From Candidatus Binatia bacterium (lineage in GTDB: Bacteria > Desulfobacterota > Binatia > Bin18): a stretch of DNA of 64,000 bases. Of the stretch, positions 45,684 through 55,077 are shown piece by piece. The notes beneath the pieces are model-generated. The model saw nothing but the letters and a program-made list of their open reading frames with translations. It was not told where the DNA came from and did not search any database. The position numbers were made by a program, and so were the translations under genes. Position 1 is the stretch's first letter, and each line of letters begins with the position of its first letter. The stretch covers positions 2,293,925 to 2,357,924 of the forward strand of contig OX638322.1 of assembly GCA_951812575.1 (NCBI GenBank), given 5' to 3'.

Positions 45684-46356
45684 TGGAGCGTACCCCGCCC
45701 GGCTTACTCCACGGTTTCGTATTCGTCAGGCAGATTCCGGGGCTGGTACCGGTTGGTCGGATTGGCCATACGCTCGAACACGCTGGCGTGAATCTTTGCG
45801 CCCTCTGGAATCCTGCGGGTGCGCTGGCCGCGGAATTTCCAGAAACCGGTAAACGACTGATGTCGCGTGTCATGCGGGTCGGGCCGGTATTGTGCAAGCC
45901 GGGCGGAGTCCACCCGCAGTCCCTGCCGCACGGCCTTGTCCAGCATCCAATGCAAGGCGATATTTGACAGGCCACGTTCGTCGTACCATCCGCCCACGTC
46001 AGAATGAACGCCGGCAAACCAGACCTGCTCGATGGTCTGTCTCTCCCGAACGGTGTCCTCGTCCCACAGGCACGGTTGGAAATCCTTTCGCCTCTCGTCA
46101 ATGGCTAACGCATGGTAGCCATATCTGACTTCGGGATTCAGCTTAGCGTCGTGAAAGCGTTTGCCCGCGTTCAGCGCCAATGACTCGACCGTGTCCCACA
46201 CGCCGATGAAGTGGACCGGACAGGGCCGGCCGAAAACCGTGCGAAAGCCCTGGGCGAGTGTGTCATTATCGGGCGTGTTATAGACCTTTGAGGCGTACTC
46301 CACCAGATTATAGGAATCCGCCCTGAGCAACCCGCATTTATAGAGCATCCCGGCTA

Positions 46357-47374
46357 GAGCCGTTTTCATGCTGCTGTAGCGAGGCGATAACCGGCGTGGC
46401 GGAAATAATTGGCACACTCCGTAGGGGAGACGGCAGCCAGGGCCGGGCTCACCGCCGCCCACAAGCTCGCCACCGTCCGCGGGGCGACCGCGCGCAGGCG
46501 GGCTTTGAGTTTCGCAAAGACCTGCTCGATGGGATTGAAGTCCGGGCTGTACGGGGGCAGATAGAGCAGTTGTGCGCCGACGGCTTCAACCGCTTGGCGG
46601 ACCCCGGCCACTTTATGACAGGCCAGATTGTCTAGGACGACGCAGTCGCCCGGCTGGAGGGTGGGGGCGAGGACTTGTTCAACATACGCCACAAAGGCGG
46701 GGCCATCGACCGGACCGTCGAGGACAGCGGGGGCGGTGAGCTGGTGGGCGCGGAGCGCGGCAATGAGCGTCGTCGTTTGCCAATGGCCGTGGGGGACTTT
46801 CGCCACGAGGCGCGTCCCGCGCCGACTCCGGCCATAGCGACGGGTCATCTTTGTCTGCAGAGCGGTCTCGTCTAGGAAGACGAGCCGCTGTCCGTCCCAC
46901 TGCGGGGCCTGCCTCCGCCAGTGCTGCCGGGCCACCATGACATCAGGCCGATCTTGTTCGGCGGCGTGCAGGACTTTTTTTTACGGTCAGGCCAAGACGC
47001 CGGACGGCCCGCCAGACCGTGGTGAGCCCAACGGACACGCCCAAGGCCGTGCGCAATTCGGCCAGCGTCGCGTCGGGCTGCGCCGCGATGAGGGCTTCGA
47101 GTTGCTGGCGATACGGCGCTAGGAGCGGAGCCTGATACTGGGTCCGGTGCCTAGGGGCCACCTGGCCGCTCGCCCGGTAGCGCTGCATCAGCCGCCGTAC
47201 CCAAGCCGGACTCACCCGATACTTGTGGGCCACCTCGGCGGTCGGGAGGCCCGCCTCCCGATCCGCCACTACCCGCTCCCGCAGGTCCAATGAATACGCT
47301 TGCATATGGCCTCCTGGCGACTGCCACCCTAACACTCTTGCTTCCCGACCGCTACACTACGGTGGAAACTGCTC
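46357..47374. mobile_element. IS630-family insertion sequence
   Basis: The element is 1018 bases long and has been inserted at a TA (46355-46356 and 47375-47376), duplicated as expected for IS630. Its ends are inverted repeats, GAGCCGTTTTCA on one side and GAGCAGTTTCCA on the other. It carries one transposase in two frames and interrupts a DUF2235 gene. The target rejoins exactly, so insertion was recent or neutral. Confidence 0.92.
46366..47305 (-). CDS. IS630-family transposase, two frames
   Basis: The first frame (47305 to 46943) is the helix-turn-helix part, YSLDLRERVVADREAGLPTAEVAHKYRVSPAWVRRLMQRY. The second (46938 upstream, to 46366) is the DDE part, LVFLDETAL, CVVLDNLACHK and FNPIEQVFAKLK, giving the complete D-D-E triad. 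The frames meet at a run of eight A (minus strand, 46976-46983), where ribosomal slippage would fuse them as ...LTVKKKVLHAAEQDRPDV..., the usual sequence of relatives. AGGAGG lies before the ATG at 47305. The enzyme looks intact. Confidence 0.88.
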
Positions 47375-47708
47375 TAGGGCGCGCACGGTGAACGCGCCGC
47401 GGCTGAAGCCGAAGAGGTAGGCCCGGTCTCCAGGTTCAAAACTGCCCATCAGGGAGCGGTAGGCATCCTCAACGTTCTTTTGCAGCCCGGTACCGGTGGC
47501 CTGGTCGCTGAGGGAGCGCAGGGCGCCGTCCTCTTCATGGTATTCCCAGCCGCCAGTCCCCACACCGGGGTCGTAATACACGACTTGGTAGTCATTTTTG
47601 ACTGCCAGCACATAGGTTGCTACCACGTTTGTGTTGTTGCGGCCGTACTCGTTGCCGGTTCCGTCACAGCAGATGACAATATTCTTCATGCTCCCTCCTA
47701 GCGTGTCT

Positions 47709-48941
47709 TTACTCTGTCTGCAGACCCCAACAGGCAAAGGAGCCCAAGGCAATAGCCTGCGGCGTAAAGGGGGGCGTGAGGGGCAGAGTGTAGACCGTGG
47801 GCGCGGTCGTGGCAGGTTGTGTAGCCGCGTCGGGAAGGTGGCCGGTGAATGTCAGCAGCGCCCCGTCCGGAGCGAGTAGGGGGTGAGAGGCGGCGTACTG
47901 GTCAAAAAATGAAACCTGGAGCGTTTGCTCTCTGCTCGGCAGAAACCGGATCAATTCCTGGCTTTCTCCGGTTGTTCGGTCATACCGATGCCACCTGAGC
48001 TGGCTGTGTTGTACGTCTACGCTCAGATAAACCAGGCTGGTCCCCTGTGGAGTCCACAGGAATCCCGCGACTGGCGTTTCAAGCAGGGTCGTAACCTGGC
48101 CGGTGGACAAGTCGAGCATATACAGTGCGGGAGAGAGCAGTGAGTTCTGGCGTTGGGTACTGCTAAAGACAAGCGCCTGTCCGTCCGGTGACCACAGCGC
48201 CGCGGTCATGCCGCTGACCCGGCTAATTGGAGCGCTCTGTCCACTCTGGACATCGAACAGGCGTAAGGTCTGGCCGCCATCGGCTCCCCGTTCCACGTAG
48301 GTGAGTAACTCACCATCTGGGGACCAGACCGGAACGCGGAACGTCCCCGTATTGGCGCTGACCTCTCGCACAACGCTTCCTGTTGCGGCCTCAAGCAGCA
48401 CAACCCGCCCGGTTTCGTTGTCGCCCACGTGCGCTGCTACCAGCTGCCCCTGCGGAGCCCATGACCAGAAGAGCGGCGCGCCGGTGAGCAGGGTGCGGGT
48501 CTTGCCGGGCTGGGCTATACCCATCGTTTCTAACGCAAGCTGACGGTCGCCGCGCTGCACCAGGACGGTAAACATGTCCGCCTGGGGTGACCAGTTGCCA
48601 TAAATCGGAGCACCTTGCCCCAGGTTGGCCCGCTCCCAGGACTCCACGCCATCGGCGGCAACCGTATACACGCTGGCCGGCCCGTCTTCACCCTGTCGGG
48701 CAAAGCAGGCGAGCTGTTGACTGTCCGGCGACCAGGTTGGCCAGGAATAGGTCACGGAAGGTGGAGCAGGTTGCGACTCCGGGTCCTGAGGGACCTGTGG
48801 AGGATACTGCGCTTGCTGGTCCTGCCAATTCCAGGTGAGCTGGCGGGTCGTGTCTGACGGGAAGCGGCGTACAAAAATTTGCCCGTCCGGTCCAATATAT
48901 GCGAGCTGACTGTTCTGAGCTGCTGGACGGCTTTCACTCAC
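47709..48941 (-). CDS. TolB-like beta-propeller protein
   Basis: This 410-residue protein has at least six WD40/TolB-like repeats with the motif W-S-P-D-G/S-x-x-L/x-x-Y (for example TWSPDSQQLACFA, VWSPDGELLTYVE, LWSPDGQALVFSS). It has no signal peptide, in contrast to TolB itself, so it is likely cytoplasmic. The start is a GTG at 48941 preceded by GGAGGGGG. It overlaps the stop of the Smr gene by eight bases. Role unknown, probably a binding scaffold. Confidence 0.75.
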   Translation of the reverse strand: MSESRPAAQNSQLAYIGPDGQIFVRRFPSDTTRQLTWNWQDQQAQYPPQVPQDPESQPAPPSVTYSWPTWSPDSQQLACFARQGEDGPASVYTVAADGVESWERANLGQGAPIYGNWSPQADMFTVLVQRGDRQLALETMGIAQPGKTRTLLTGAPLFWSWAPQGQLVAAHVGDNETGRVVLLEAATGSVVREVSANTGTFRVPVWSPDGELLTYVERGADGGQTLRLFDVQSGQSAPISRVSGMTAALWSPDGQALVFSSTQRQNSLLSPALYMLDLSTGQVTTLLETPVAGFLWTPQGTSLVYLSVDVQHSQLRWHRYDRTTGESQELIRFLPSREQTLQVSFFDQYAASHPLLAPDGALLTFTGHLPDAATQPATTAPTVYTLPLTPPFTPQAIALGSFACWGLQTE

Positions 48942-49638
48942 GCTTGGCCCCCTCCCACATCAGGACGGGCTTTTTCTGGCCGCGTTTCCGTCTCAAAAGG
49001 ATATACATGGCACCGGGTCCGCCATCGTGGGTCCGGGCGGTGGAAAAGGCCAACACCATCTTCGCCAGCCGGCCTCGGGTGAGCCACTGTTTCATCTTGT
49101 CCTTGAGGATCGGGAATTGACCAGGAGAGTTCTTGCCGCGTCCATGAATGACGAGGACGCAGCGGATACCGGCCTGGGTGGTCCGGTTGAGGAACTGCTC
49201 CAACTCGGGCTTGGCCTCGTCCGCCTTCATCCCGTGCAGGTCCAAGGCCGCCTGACGCGCAAATTTTCCTTGTCTCAGCTTGCGGACCAAGCCCGTATCC
49301 AGGCCAACGACACAGCCCTCGACATACTCGTCGGTATCCGTGACATCGAAGTCGCTCCGCCCGGCGACCAGATCGTATAACTCGGTGATGGCCTCGTTCT
49401 CGCTGTCTTGCGGAGACCGGCTGGAGAGGGCGGGTGGGGGGGTGCTGACCCGCGCGTCCAATTTGAGCCGGGTGACGTCCTGCATGGCCCGCTGGAAAAG
49501 GTCCGCGGGACTTTCCTCAGTCTTTTCAACTGGATTGGGCGCACTTCTGGGGGAAGCCGCTGTGGTTGCAGCCCGCTCGACGATGGACGATTTGAGCGTT
49601 TTTTTGAGTTGGCGAAAAGGCATATTGAAGCCCGCCAT
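48934..49638 (-). CDS. Smr domain protein (DNA/RNA nuclease-like)
   Basis: This protein ends in a Smr domain (ALDLHGMKADEAKPELEQFLNRTTQAGIRCVLVIHGRGKNS and later GGPGAMYILLRR), with the conserved LDLHG and HGRG motifs. Smr domains nick DNA or bind RNA, as in MutS2. About 95 N-terminal residues are variable and polar. The start is unsure: ATG at 49638 or 49623. It lies just upstream of and overlaps the TolB-like gene. Confidence 0.88.
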   Translation of the reverse strand: MAGFNMPFRQLKKTLKSSIVERAATTAASPRSAPNPVEKTEESPADLFQRAMQDVTRLKLDARVSTPPPALSSRSPQDSENEAITELYDLVAGRSDFDVTDTDEYVEGCVVGLDTGLVRKLRQGKFARQAALDLHGMKADEAKPELEQFLNRTTQAGIRCVLVIHGRGKNSPGQFPILKDKMKQWLTRGRLAKMVLAFSTARTHDGGPGAMYILLRRKRGQKKPVLMWEGAKRE

Positions 49639-49747
49639 GGCTCCGTATGGTACACGGGAAACACCCCGAGGACAAGCAACCGGAGGGGAGGGTGAGACGA
49701 CACCCTGCGTTGCCTGCTCCAGTCGCCTGCGTGTATAATCGTAGTCT

Positions 49748-50716
49748 ATGCGGGGGTGGAGGGGGCAGGCATGGATGCTGATGGGCATCCTGGCGGGGTG
49801 CAGTGCGACAACGCGGCCGGTTCAGCCCGTTCGGTTTTTCGCAGCCGCCCCAGTGGCTCCTGTCATTAGTCCCTTTCAGTCCACGTCCGAACCCTTGCCC
49901 ACTCTTCCAGCATCTCCCGTCACTACGCCTCTTCATCCTCTGCCTGAGTCCTCGACAGAGCTTGCGGCGGCCCCGGTTGTTACTCCTCTCCAGCCCGTGC
50001 CTGCGTCACTGCCTGCTGCTTCTGTGGCTCCTGTAGTCCCTCCTCTCCATGACATGCCTGAACCACTGACCGATCCGAAGAGTCGGTCCGTCTCGCCGCC
50101 GTCCGATCCAGGAACCGTGGTGCCGTTTGAACCACAGCCGGTGGTTCGTCCCTCCCGTTTTGTGCAGACCGGCATCGCCTCATGGTATGGGCCGGGATTC
50201 CACGGCAAGCGAACGGCAAACGGCGAAATCTATGACCAGAACGCCCTGACCGCTGCCCATCGGAGCCTGCCGCTGGGAACCCAGGTGATGGTGACCAACC
50301 TTGAGAATGAGGGGGCGATTGAAGTCCGCATCAACGACCGGGGGCCATTTGTGGAAGGGCGTATCATTGACCTGTCTCTGGCAGCGGCAAAAAGCATTGA
50401 CGTGTATGCCCCAGGGACTGCGCTGGTGCGAATCGAGGTGCTGTCCGCTCCGACTCCCCGGCTTGCGGTCTTGTACGCCGCCCAGGTCGGCTCTTACACC
50501 GATGCGGACAAAGCGTCGAACCTGAAGCAGGCGTTAACACAACACTTCTCGTCAGTGTATATCAGTCCGTTGTCAAGCGGACGGTTTCGATACTACCAGG
50601 TCCGTCTCGGACCGTTCACCGAACGTGTCCAGGCCGAGCGCCAAGCCCGTTCCGCGGCCCGGGCCGGCCTGCAAAGCGTGGTGGTCGAAGAAGACGACCG
50701 CTGGGCTGAGTGGTAG
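49748..50716 (+). CDS. rlpA: RlpA-like lipoprotein with SPOR domain
   Basis: This 322-residue protein has a lipoprotein signal (MLMGILAGCS, Cys at about residue 18), a long Pro/Ala/Thr/Val-rich linker (about 20-135), an RlpA double-psi beta-barrel (TGIASWYGPGFHGKRTANGEIYDQNALTAAHRSLPLGTQVMV...VRINDRGPF) and a C-terminal SPOR domain (YAAQVGSYTDADKASNLKQAL...YYQVRLGPF). Such proteins cut denuded peptidoglycan at the septum or tip. It is divergent from the Smr gene. Confidence 0.93.
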   Translation: MRGWRGQAWMLMGILAGCSATTRPVQPVRFFAAAPVAPVISPFQSTSEPLPTLPASPVTTPLHPLPESSTELAAAPVVTPLQPVPASLPAASVAPVVPPLHDMPEPLTDPKSRSVSPPSDPGTVVPFEPQPVVRPSRFVQTGIASWYGPGFHGKRTANGEIYDQNALTAAHRSLPLGTQVMVTNLENEGAIEVRINDRGPFVEGRIIDLSLAAAKSIDVYAPGTALVRIEVLSAPTPRLAVLYAAQVGSYTDADKASNLKQALTQHFSSVYISPLSSGRFRYYQVRLGPFTERVQAERQARSAARAGLQSVVVEEDDRWAEW

Positions 50717-50725
50717 CGCCCCGTG

Positions 50726-51052
50726 TCAACGCTCGCTCTCGGTCTCGTTTTGAATCCAGTCCACATAGTCGGTGGTCCCGGCGAGAACGGGCAGCGCGAT
50801 AATCTCGGGAAGGTCGTACGAATGGAGGGTGCGGACACGCGCCGCCAGGGCCTCAAAGAGACGCGCCTGGGTCTTGATGACCAGCTGCCATTCCCGGTCG
50901 TCCGCAATGCGCCCCTCCCAGCGATAGAGCGACCGCACCGGGCTGGTTACATTCACACAGGCGGCGAGGCGTTCCTCTAGCAGGGTCGTGGCAATGGTCT
51001 CGGCTTCCTGCTCGGAGCCGACCGTGACCAGGACAACGATGGCTGGCGTCAC
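50726..51052 (-). CDS. cutA: CutA divalent-cation tolerance protein
   Basis: This 108-residue protein shows the CutA pattern: IVVLVTVGSEQEAETIATTLLEERLAACVNVTSPVRSLYRWEGRI and then VIKTQARLFEALAARVRTLHSYDLPEIIALPV. CutA forms a stable trimer linked to metal tolerance. Its start overlaps the glutaredoxin gene by four bases. Length and motifs are standard. Confidence 0.95.
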   Translation of the reverse strand: MTPAIVVLVTVGSEQEAETIATTLLEERLAACVNVTSPVRSLYRWEGRIADDREWQLVIKTQARLFEALAARVRTLHSYDLPEIIALPVLAGTTDYVDWIQNETESER

Positions 51053-51315
51053 GGCAGCGCCCTCGCCTCCGCCCCGGAGCGGTGCAGACGTCGGCGTAGC
51101 GCGCCGGCGGTGACGCGATATTTGAACGCCTTACGGCCATTGATAAACAGCACGGGAATGTCCTGGCCAAAGCGGGCTTCGAGTTCCGGCTGAGCTGAAA
51201 TATCGATTTCCGTTACGGTGAAAGCCATATCGGCCTGGACCTCGGCCACAATCGCCTTCATGTCGTCACATAAGCAGCAGCCCGGACGAGAATAGAGAGT
51301 CAGCGAGGGTGTCAT
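51049..51315 (-). CDS. Glutaredoxin-like protein (DUF836 type)
   Basis: This 88-residue thioredoxin-fold protein begins TPSLTLYSRPGCCLCDDM, with Cys13, Cys14 and Cys16 at the active site (CCLC rather than the usual CPYC), and has the conserved cis-Pro IPVLFING. It probably handles thiol-disulfide exchange. It overlaps cutA and the CorC-like gene by four bases each, so the three genes are a tightly coupled operon. Confidence 0.85.
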   Translation of the reverse strand: MTPSLTLYSRPGCCLCDDMKAIVAEVQADMAFTVTEIDISAQPELEARFGQDIPVLFINGRKAFKYRVTAGALRRRLHRSGAEARALP

Positions 51316-52661
51316 GCTTCCTCTTTTATCAGGGAGGTGGCCGGTGTGGGCGTGAGGTCTGACAAGTTTTCTATTTTGACCTGGGTGACATGGTGGTTGT
51401 CGGTTTTGAGGACGGTCATGCGTAGCGCGTCATACTCAAACATCTCATTGACCTCGGGGATACGCCCGAGCCATTTATTGATGAAGCCACCCACGCTGGT
51501 ATAGTCATTCCCCTCGGGCAGCTCAAACTCGTTAATGTGATCGTTGACATCGGCAATAGAAAGGGCCGCGTTGACGATATAGGTCTGATTGGAGACTTTT
51601 TCAATATCGTGGTTCTCGCTGTCGTGCTCGTCCTGAATTTCTCCAACCAACTCCTCAAGAATGTCTTCCATGGTGACGAGGCCGGCCGTACTGCCAAACT
51701 CATCCACCACTATGGCAATATGCACCTTGCGGCGTTGAAACTCCCGCAGCAGGTCGTCGATCGGCTTCGTCTCCGGTACAAAGAACGCGGGCCGGAGGAG
51801 GTCACGCAGAATGATCAGGTCCCGATGTTCCATGAGGGTAATGAGATCCTTGGCATGCACAACTCCAATGATATTGTCGAGTGAATCTTCATACACCGGT
51901 ATCCGGCTATAGCCGCCCTCAACCAGCAGATTGACCAGAGCACTGCGGGAGGAGGTGACCTCAATAGCGGCGATAGTGGTCCGGGGGACCATGATCTCCC
52001 GCACGCTGGTCTCCCCAAACTCAAAGACGTTCTCAATCAGCTCGTGCTCCTCTTCCTCGATCGTGCCGCCCTCGCGGCCCTGCTCAAGCAGGAAGCGCAG
52101 CTCTTCGCCCGAGTGATAGTGTTCCGCTTCGCTCGCCGGCCGAAGGCCAAAGAGTCGCAGCACCTGGTTGGCGGTCCAGTTGAGGGCCACAATCGCCGGA
52201 GAAAAGATGAGATAAAAAAACCGCAGCGGAAAGGCGACGGCGAGCGTTGTTGACTGGGAATGCTGGATGGCGAGCGCCTTGGGGGCCAGTTCGCCAAAGA
52301 CAATAAGAAGAAAGGTGAGCAGGATAAAGGCAACCGGCAGGGCGATACTGTGCGCCAAATCCGGGTCGGCTTCCAGGCCGACCAGGTGCATAAATTCAAT
52401 AATGAGTTTGGCCACAATCGGCTCCCCGATCCAGCCCAACCCCAGAGAAGTCAGGGTAATGCCAAGCTGGATCGTCGACAGGGAGGCATCAAGATGAGAG
52501 ATGAGATACTGACCCATCTTGGCCGTTCGGCTGCCGGCCTGAACGAGGAGTTCGATCTGGGACGCGCGAACCTTGATGATTGCAAACTCTGCCGCGACAA
52601 AAAAGGCGTTGACCAGGACCAGCAGGAGTGTGATGAGCAGACCGAGGGCGGGACTCTCCAT
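51312..52661 (-). CDS. CorC/CNNM-type membrane protein with CBS pair
   Basis: This 449-residue protein has an N-terminal CNNM membrane domain (three or four helices, about 1-160), two CBS domains (about 200-330, with EIMVPRTTIAAI and IPVYEDSLDNIIGVVHAKDL) and a C-terminal CorC_HlyC domain (DYTSVGGFINKWLGRIP). Family members affect Mg2+/Co2+ efflux or act as hemolysin-like proteins. A MRES or similar ribosome site is not clear. It heads the operon with the glutaredoxin and cutA. Confidence 0.92.
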   Translation of the reverse strand: MESPALGLLITLLLVLVNAFFVAAEFAIIKVRASQIELLVQAGSRTAKMGQYLISHLDASLSTIQLGITLTSLGLGWIGEPIVAKLIIEFMHLVGLEADPDLAHSIALPVAFILLTFLLIVFGELAPKALAIQHSQSTTLAVAFPLRFFYLIFSPAIVALNWTANQVLRLFGLRPASEAEHYHSGEELRFLLEQGREGGTIEEEEHELIENVFEFGETSVREIMVPRTTIAAIEVTSSRSALVNLLVEGGYSRIPVYEDSLDNIIGVVHAKDLITLMEHRDLIILRDLLRPAFFVPETKPIDDLLREFQRRKVHIAIVVDEFGSTAGLVTMEDILEELVGEIQDEHDSENHDIEKVSNQTYIVNAALSIADVNDHINEFELPEGNDYTSVGGFINKWLGRIPEVNEMFEYDALRMTVLKTDNHHVTQVKIENLSDLTPTPATSLIKEEA

Positions 52662-52803
52662 GCGTGCGCTTCACACCTCCCGGCTGGCTGGGGGAAGCCG
52701 CAGTTGAGTCTCTGACCATGGGTCATCAGATGGAGGGTCGTCCATACAGAGATAAAGCATAATACGAGTTGGCCTTGGATTGCAAGTAGGAATCGGGCCG
52801 GTC

Positions 52804-54954
52804 TTAGTGCACGGTGGTGTTTTCACTGAGAAAACGCTGAATCTCGGCGGGGGACAGACCGGTCCAGCACTCGGCCACGGCTACGGCCGCCTGGACCGAA
52901 AAACGCTCATTCTCACCAATGATTTCCCGTGTTACCGGATAACACCGGACGGGGCTCTGGAGCTGAAGGCCGCTCTTCTCGGCTCTCCACGCAGAACGGT
53001 GCAGCAGCAGCGGCGGCGTGGGTAAGGACGCGATGACATCCTGGAGCAGGGGATCATCTCCATCGATCACAAACTGACAACTGGCTCCGGCCGCGAGGCA
53101 TAGTGCCCGCATTTCATCCTGGAGCGTGTGCAACTCTTCGACATCGGTACTATAGCTCGGCGTCAGGGTTGTCAGGATGGCGATGTCGGGGGTCACCGTT
53201 CGGACCAGCTGCTGCATATCGCCCCGATGACGGACGCCGAATTCGAGCACGAGGATGTCGGGCGCCTCGGTATTGAAGAGCGCGGTCCAGACCGCCCGGA
53301 CGAAGCCGCGTACGAGGTCCCGCAGACGGACTGAAGCCAATTCAATGTTGAGGATCGCAAGGGGCAGGCCAATATCGGTATTGTAGGAACGGGGATTGGG
53401 CTGGACCCGGTACCGCTGGGCTAAGAGCTCGGTCACAATGCGCTTGATAACGGTCTTGCCGTGGCTGCCGGCGATGGCAATCACCCTGGGATTTCTCCGC
53501 CACAGACGCAGACGGGCGAGGGTTTGCAATGTCAGGACGGCGAAGCGCCGGAGGAGCTGATAGGAATAGGGTCCTTTGGGGCCCTTTGGGTCAGACTCAA
53601 TAGACCCAACAGACCCAACAGACCCAACAGACTCAATAGACCCAATAGACCCAATAGACCCAATAGACCCAATAGACCCAATAGACCCAACAGACTCAAC
53701 AGACTCAATAGACTCAACTGGCCGGCTTGCGCGGTGCTGAGTGAGCTGGACCCGGCGCGTAGCTGCCGGACTGAAGTACGCGCTGAGACGCTCGAAGGCG
53801 GTGGTAATATCGTCCGGCCTGCGTCCGAAGTTCAGCCGGATATGGGCCTCGCCGCTGGGCCCAAAGGCAATGCCGGGGACAACGGCGACCTTCGCTTTTT
53901 CCAGAATATCGTAGGCGAGGGCGTGTGAATCACGGGCGTGGGCAACCACGTCTTTCAGCCGGGGAAAGACAAAATAGGCCCCTTCGGGTTTCTGGTAGTC
54001 AAACACGTGTGAGAGCCGGTCGAGATGGGTGAGCGTCAGGTCGCGGCGCTGCTTAAACGCCTGCCGAAAGGTCGTAATATGTTCCTGTCCGTATTCGAGC
54101 GCCGCCAGGGCAGCATACTGCGATACAACCGGCGCACAGGTCACCAGGGCGTCGTGCACCTTGAGAATTTCTTGGACGTTCCGGGCATCGGAATGGAGGT
54201 AGCCGACCCGCCAGCCCGTCATCCCATAGGCTTTGGAGAAGGTAAAAATCCGCACAATGTGCTGCCGGACATCAGCGACCTGAGCCGGACTGAAATACGC
54301 TTCTGGCGTGTAGACAAAATCCTTATAGGCCTCATCAATAATCAGAAAGAGATCATGCCGTTCGGCCAGCGCAATCAGGGCGCGCGTTTCCGCTTCCGAG
54401 AAGACCGTCCCGGTTGGATTGTTGGGGTTGCAGTACAGGATCGCTCGCGTGTGTGGCGACAGGCAGGACTCGAACGCCTCTTCATCAAAGGCAAAATTCT
54501 GTTCCTCGCGGAGCGGGGCGAAGCGCGGGGTACAGCCGGCGATGCGGACGACCTCCTGGTAGGAGGCATAGCTGGGTGAGGAAAGAATGATCTCATCTCC
54601 CGGCTGAGTGAGGGCCAGCAGTGTTGCGGCAAGGGCCTCAATCGAGCCGCTGGAAACAATAATCTCCTGGTCCGGGTCGTAGTGCATGCCTTCTCGCAGC
54701 AGCGACTCGGCAATACATTCGCGCAGTTGGGGTAAGCCAGGGGTCAGCGAGTAGGTAGCGCACTCGCCCTCGGCGATTTTTTGCTGGACAAAGGCTTTGA
54801 TCGGTTCGGGCGTATCAAAGCTGGGGATGCCCTGGGCCAGAGAGACCACGTCCGGCACCCGGCTGGCCGCCAGTTCCATCGCCTTGATGGGCGATAGCTT
54901 GACGTTGGCCGTGCGTGCAAATGCTCGGTTCTGCCCCCCGCCTCCACGAGCCAC
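52804..54954 (-). CDS. Class I aminotransferase fused to truncated Mur ligase domain
   Basis: This 716-residue frame joins two enzymes. Residues 1 to about 385 are a PLP aminotransferase with AYGMTGWRVG (Schiff-base Lys in SKAYG), PNNPTGTVF and the substrate-binding Arg region RLNFGRRPDD. Residues about 450-716 are a MurF-like ATP-binding domain (IAGSHGKTVIKRIVTELL, SYNTDIGLPLAIL, LEFGVRHRGDMQQLV). Between them is a low-complexity SIGSIGS linker made by a 9-base repeat. The MurF C-terminal domain is missing, because the frame ends right after the central domain. Start GTG at 54954. Confidence 0.75.
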   Translation of the reverse strand: MARGGGGQNRAFARTANVKLSPIKAMELAASRVPDVVSLAQGIPSFDTPEPIKAFVQQKIAEGECATYSLTPGLPQLRECIAESLLREGMHYDPDQEIIVSSGSIEALAATLLALTQPGDEIILSSPSYASYQEVVRIAGCTPRFAPLREEQNFAFDEEAFESCLSPHTRAILYCNPNNPTGTVFSEAETRALIALAERHDLFLIIDEAYKDFVYTPEAYFSPAQVADVRQHIVRIFTFSKAYGMTGWRVGYLHSDARNVQEILKVHDALVTCAPVVSQYAALAALEYGQEHITTFRQAFKQRRDLTLTHLDRLSHVFDYQKPEGAYFVFPRLKDVVAHARDSHALAYDILEKAKVAVVPGIAFGPSGEAHIRLNFGRRPDDITTAFERLSAYFSPAATRRVQLTQHRASRPVESIESVESVGSIGSIGSIGSIGSIGSIESVGSVGSVGSIESDPKGPKGPYSYQLLRRFAVLTLQTLARLRLWRRNPRVIAIAGSHGKTVIKRIVTELLAQRYRVQPNPRSYNTDIGLPLAILNIELASVRLRDLVRGFVRAVWTALFNTEAPDILVLEFGVRHRGDMQQLVRTVTPDIAILTTLTPSYSTDVEELHTLQDEMRALCLAAGASCQFVIDGDDPLLQDVIASLPTPPLLLHRSAWRAEKSGLQLQSPVRCYPVTREIIGENERFSVQAAVAVAECWTGLSPAEIQRFLSENTTVH
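53592..53718. repeat. In-frame 9-bp minisatellite
   Basis: Fourteen or so copies of a nine-base unit (AATAGACCC and the variant AACAGACTC) lie inside the fused gene and code for SIG, SVE and similar triplets in frame. A related unit, read on the opposite strand, lies in the nirD N-terminus. Copy number probably varies among strains. Confidence 0.9.
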
Positions 54955-55077
54955 AATCAGTCCAGTCCTTTCAGCCCCTTGTCAGCGGTACGGTATCCAG
55001 ACGCCCAGCCCTTTGCAATGGAGTGGCGGATTAGGATATATCCCGAGACAGGCAGTGTCACCACAGGAGGGGATCGT

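Larger units (their letters stand above)
45704..47689 (-). pseudogene. DUF2235 hydrolase gene split by an IS element
   Basis: The N-terminal part (47689 down to 47375) starts MKNIVICCDGTGNEYG and ends GFSRGAFTVRAL, with the Gly-x-Ser-x-Gly nucleophile. The C-terminal part (46356 down to 45704) continues AGMLYKCGLL, with PCPVHFIGVWDTVESL and SDVGGWYDERGL. Joining them at the TA target gives ...TVRALAGMLYKCG..., a seamless protein of about 322 residues. DUF2235 (Tle1-like) proteins are predicted phospholipases. The upstream AGGAGGG shows the original start at 47689. Confidence 0.9.

Noticed and set aside
53592..53718. CRISPR array
   Set aside because: The units are nine bases, adjacent, with no unique spacers and no cas genes nearby.
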